This document shows, one piece after another, positions 14,334-15,551 of a DNA stretch of 15,551 nucleotides (positions are counted from its first letter, which is position 1; every line of letters starts with the position of its first letter). The position numbers were made by a program, and so were the translations under genes. The notes beneath the pieces were generated by a model, which saw only the letters and a program-made list of their open reading frames with translations, had not been told where the DNA came from and ran no database searches. The DNA comes from Anammoximicrobium sp032229885 (GTDB taxonomy: Bacteria; Planctomycetota; Planctomycetia; Pirellulales; Pirellulaceae): positions 1-15,551 of the forward strand of contig JAVYAJ010000218.1 of the NCBI GenBank assembly GCA_032229885.1, written 5' to 3'.

Positions 14334-15551
14334 TCAGGATTTCTTGACCGAGTCACTCGACGCGCGGGCGCCCGGGGGCGTCGGTATCTTCGAGCGATCC
14401 AGACGTGACTTCATGAACTCGGTGGGCGTCGTCTTTCGCCACAGGGCCAACGCGTTCGCCCCGTGGGTGGCGTAGGCGTAGTTTTCCTTGAACTCGTCGG
14501 GATCGATTCGTTCGATCGCATGCACGATCCACTGCGCGGCCCGGACCAGGACCTCGCGCGGCGGATGCACCTGCTCGGGAGCAAACGCCAGCCACTCCAG
14601 GATGTGCCCCGTCGAGATGATCTGATCCCTCAGTTGATCGCCCGCGACCGCGCCCTTGTCGCTGCGAGGCTGTCGCGTTGCGCCCGCCCAACCGCCGTCC
14701 CACGCCCCATACGGATGTTGCGTCTTGACGAGCTGTCGGCTGACGGCTGTCAAGAACCGCATGATCTTCTCGCGCTGGGGCGGCGAAAGGATCGGCGTGA
14801 CCTCGGCGTCGACGCGAAGCATCGTAACCAAGCCGGCCAATCGATGGTGGCCGAAGCAGACGCCGTTGGGCAGCATCTCGCGCATCAACCGTTCCGACAG
14901 CAGATCGAAGTCGACGTGCTGTCCCTCGGAAGTCACCCAGGTCGTGGTCGGAGGCAGGAACAACGTGTACGCGATGATCGACCACTCGTATTCCATCTGG
15001 TCCACGCTGAAGTCGGCCAGCGACGATTCCATGAGCTCGCCGAACGTCCGCGGCCCGTCACTGGTAATGATCGGAAAATCTCGCGTAATGCCGACCTCGG
15101 ACACGCTGGCCAACGTGTGGTCCGTGTGGGCGGCCGTATCGACGCCCTCTTGCGTCCGAATGCTCCAGCGGCCTTGGTCATTCAGATAGAAAAATCCCGG
15201 GCTGTGAGGCCACACTTTGGCGAACTGCTCGTGGTTCAGCAGCAGGTCGCGCATTTCCTCTCCGGACAGCGCTTCCGGGTCATCGAACACGGCCTGCGAG
15301 CCCCAGATGCGGTAAGCATGATCGACATGATTCATCCGTGGCCGGGGGCCGCGCAAGCGAGGGTACAACTTCCGCAACGTCGCTTCCAACTGTTCGTCGG
15401 AGACGATCCACGGACAGTCGTACAGCGGGGCGAGGACAATCGAGTGCTCGCGCAGCGGCGGCAGCGCGCGGGCCGCTTGACGCTCGCGCCAGCGGACGCT
15501 CGTGGCCGTCACTACGCCCGTGAGAATGATCACTTGGGCCGTGGCGAACAG
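14334..15551 (-). CDS. Membrane-anchored protein of unknown function, 5' partial
   Basis: The frame stays open to the edge of the window, so the true start lies beyond 15551; a GTG at 15533 is available but unlikely because codons before it continue the hydrophobic segment. About 405 residues are visible. A hydrophobic stretch at the beginning (ATAQVIILTGVVTATSV) suggests a single membrane anchor, with the rest soluble. Recognisable pieces are REHSIVLAPLYDCPWIVSD, a His-rich GHHRLAG, HPYGAWDGGWAG, and helical stretches ending STGHILEWLAFAPE. Spacing of the helices and the GAWDGGW-type segment faintly recall alpha/alpha-toroid proteins, but no family is claimed. It is followed after 75 bp by the two pilin-like genes on the same strand, so a linked envelope role is possible. 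Confidence 0.7.
   Translation of the reverse strand: MFATAQVIILTGVVTATSVRWRERQAARALPPLREHSIVLAPLYDCPWIVSDEQLEATLRKLYPRLRGPRPRMNHVDHAYRIWGSQAVFDDPEALSGEEMRDLLLNHEQFAKVWPHSPGFFYLNDQGRWSIRTQEGVDTAAHTDHTLASVSEVGITRDFPIITSDGPRTFGELMESSLADFSVDQMEYEWSIIAYTLFLPPTTTWVTSEGQHVDFDLLSERLMREMLPNGVCFGHHRLAGLVTMLRVDAEVTPILSPPQREKIMRFLTAVSRQLVKTQHPYGAWDGGWAGATRQPRSDKGAVAGDQLRDQIISTGHILEWLAFAPEQVHPPREVLVRAAQWIVHAIERIDPDEFKENYAYATHGANALALWRKTTPTEFMKSRLDRSKIPTPPGARASSDSVKKS

Overview
The window looks like chromosomal DNA of a high-GC planctomycete, most likely from the Pirellulales side of the phylum. This is inferred from gene content, not from a marker gene. The indicators are a Tat-exported Gfo/Idh/MocA oxidoreductase, a secreted DUF1570-type gluzincin, paired FabZ-like HotDog domains, small one-TM pilin-like proteins, weak or absent Shine-Dalgarno sites before several genes, and long spacers between mostly single-gene units. 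No rRNA, tRNA, CRISPR array or prophage was found.

Layout. Positions 287-5241 carry four plus-strand genes: transketolase (carbon metabolism), pdxJ (vitamin B6 synthesis), a single-domain KaiC/RadA-like ATPase, and a small dual-specificity phosphatase that resembles the plant glucan phosphatases SEX4 and LSF2. The ATPase gene is flanked on both sides by copies of one REP-like intergenic repeat. Positions 5503-9055 carry two plus-strand exported proteins: a tandem-duplicated glycerophosphodiester phosphodiesterase with a good sigma70-like promoter, and a DUF1570 HExxH putative metallopeptidase. These face a minus-strand Tat-dependent oxidoreductase (9183-10496).

Positions 10497-11191 are a gene-poor strip. 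It holds a REP-like hairpin, a TATAAT box and a decayed, frameshifted transposase remnant. Next come a fused two-domain FabZ-like dehydratase (11192-12250) and a zinc alcohol dehydrogenase (12534-13562). Between them is a candidate 106-bp MITE flanked by TA, whose left TA is part of the dehydratase stop codon. The right end (15551-13579) is a minus-strand run: a membrane-anchored protein of unknown function that continues past the window edge, then two tandem-duplicated one-TM pilin-like proteins.

Functional ties. There is no obvious pathway operon; most genes are solitary. The clearest possible functional unit is the minus-strand trio at the right end. The most distinctive single observations are the SEX4-like phosphatase, the internally duplicated GDPD, the fused FabZ pair with a lost active-site histidine in its second half, and the MITE-like insertion at a stop codon. 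No wholly new multi-gene system could be demonstrated from sequence alone.
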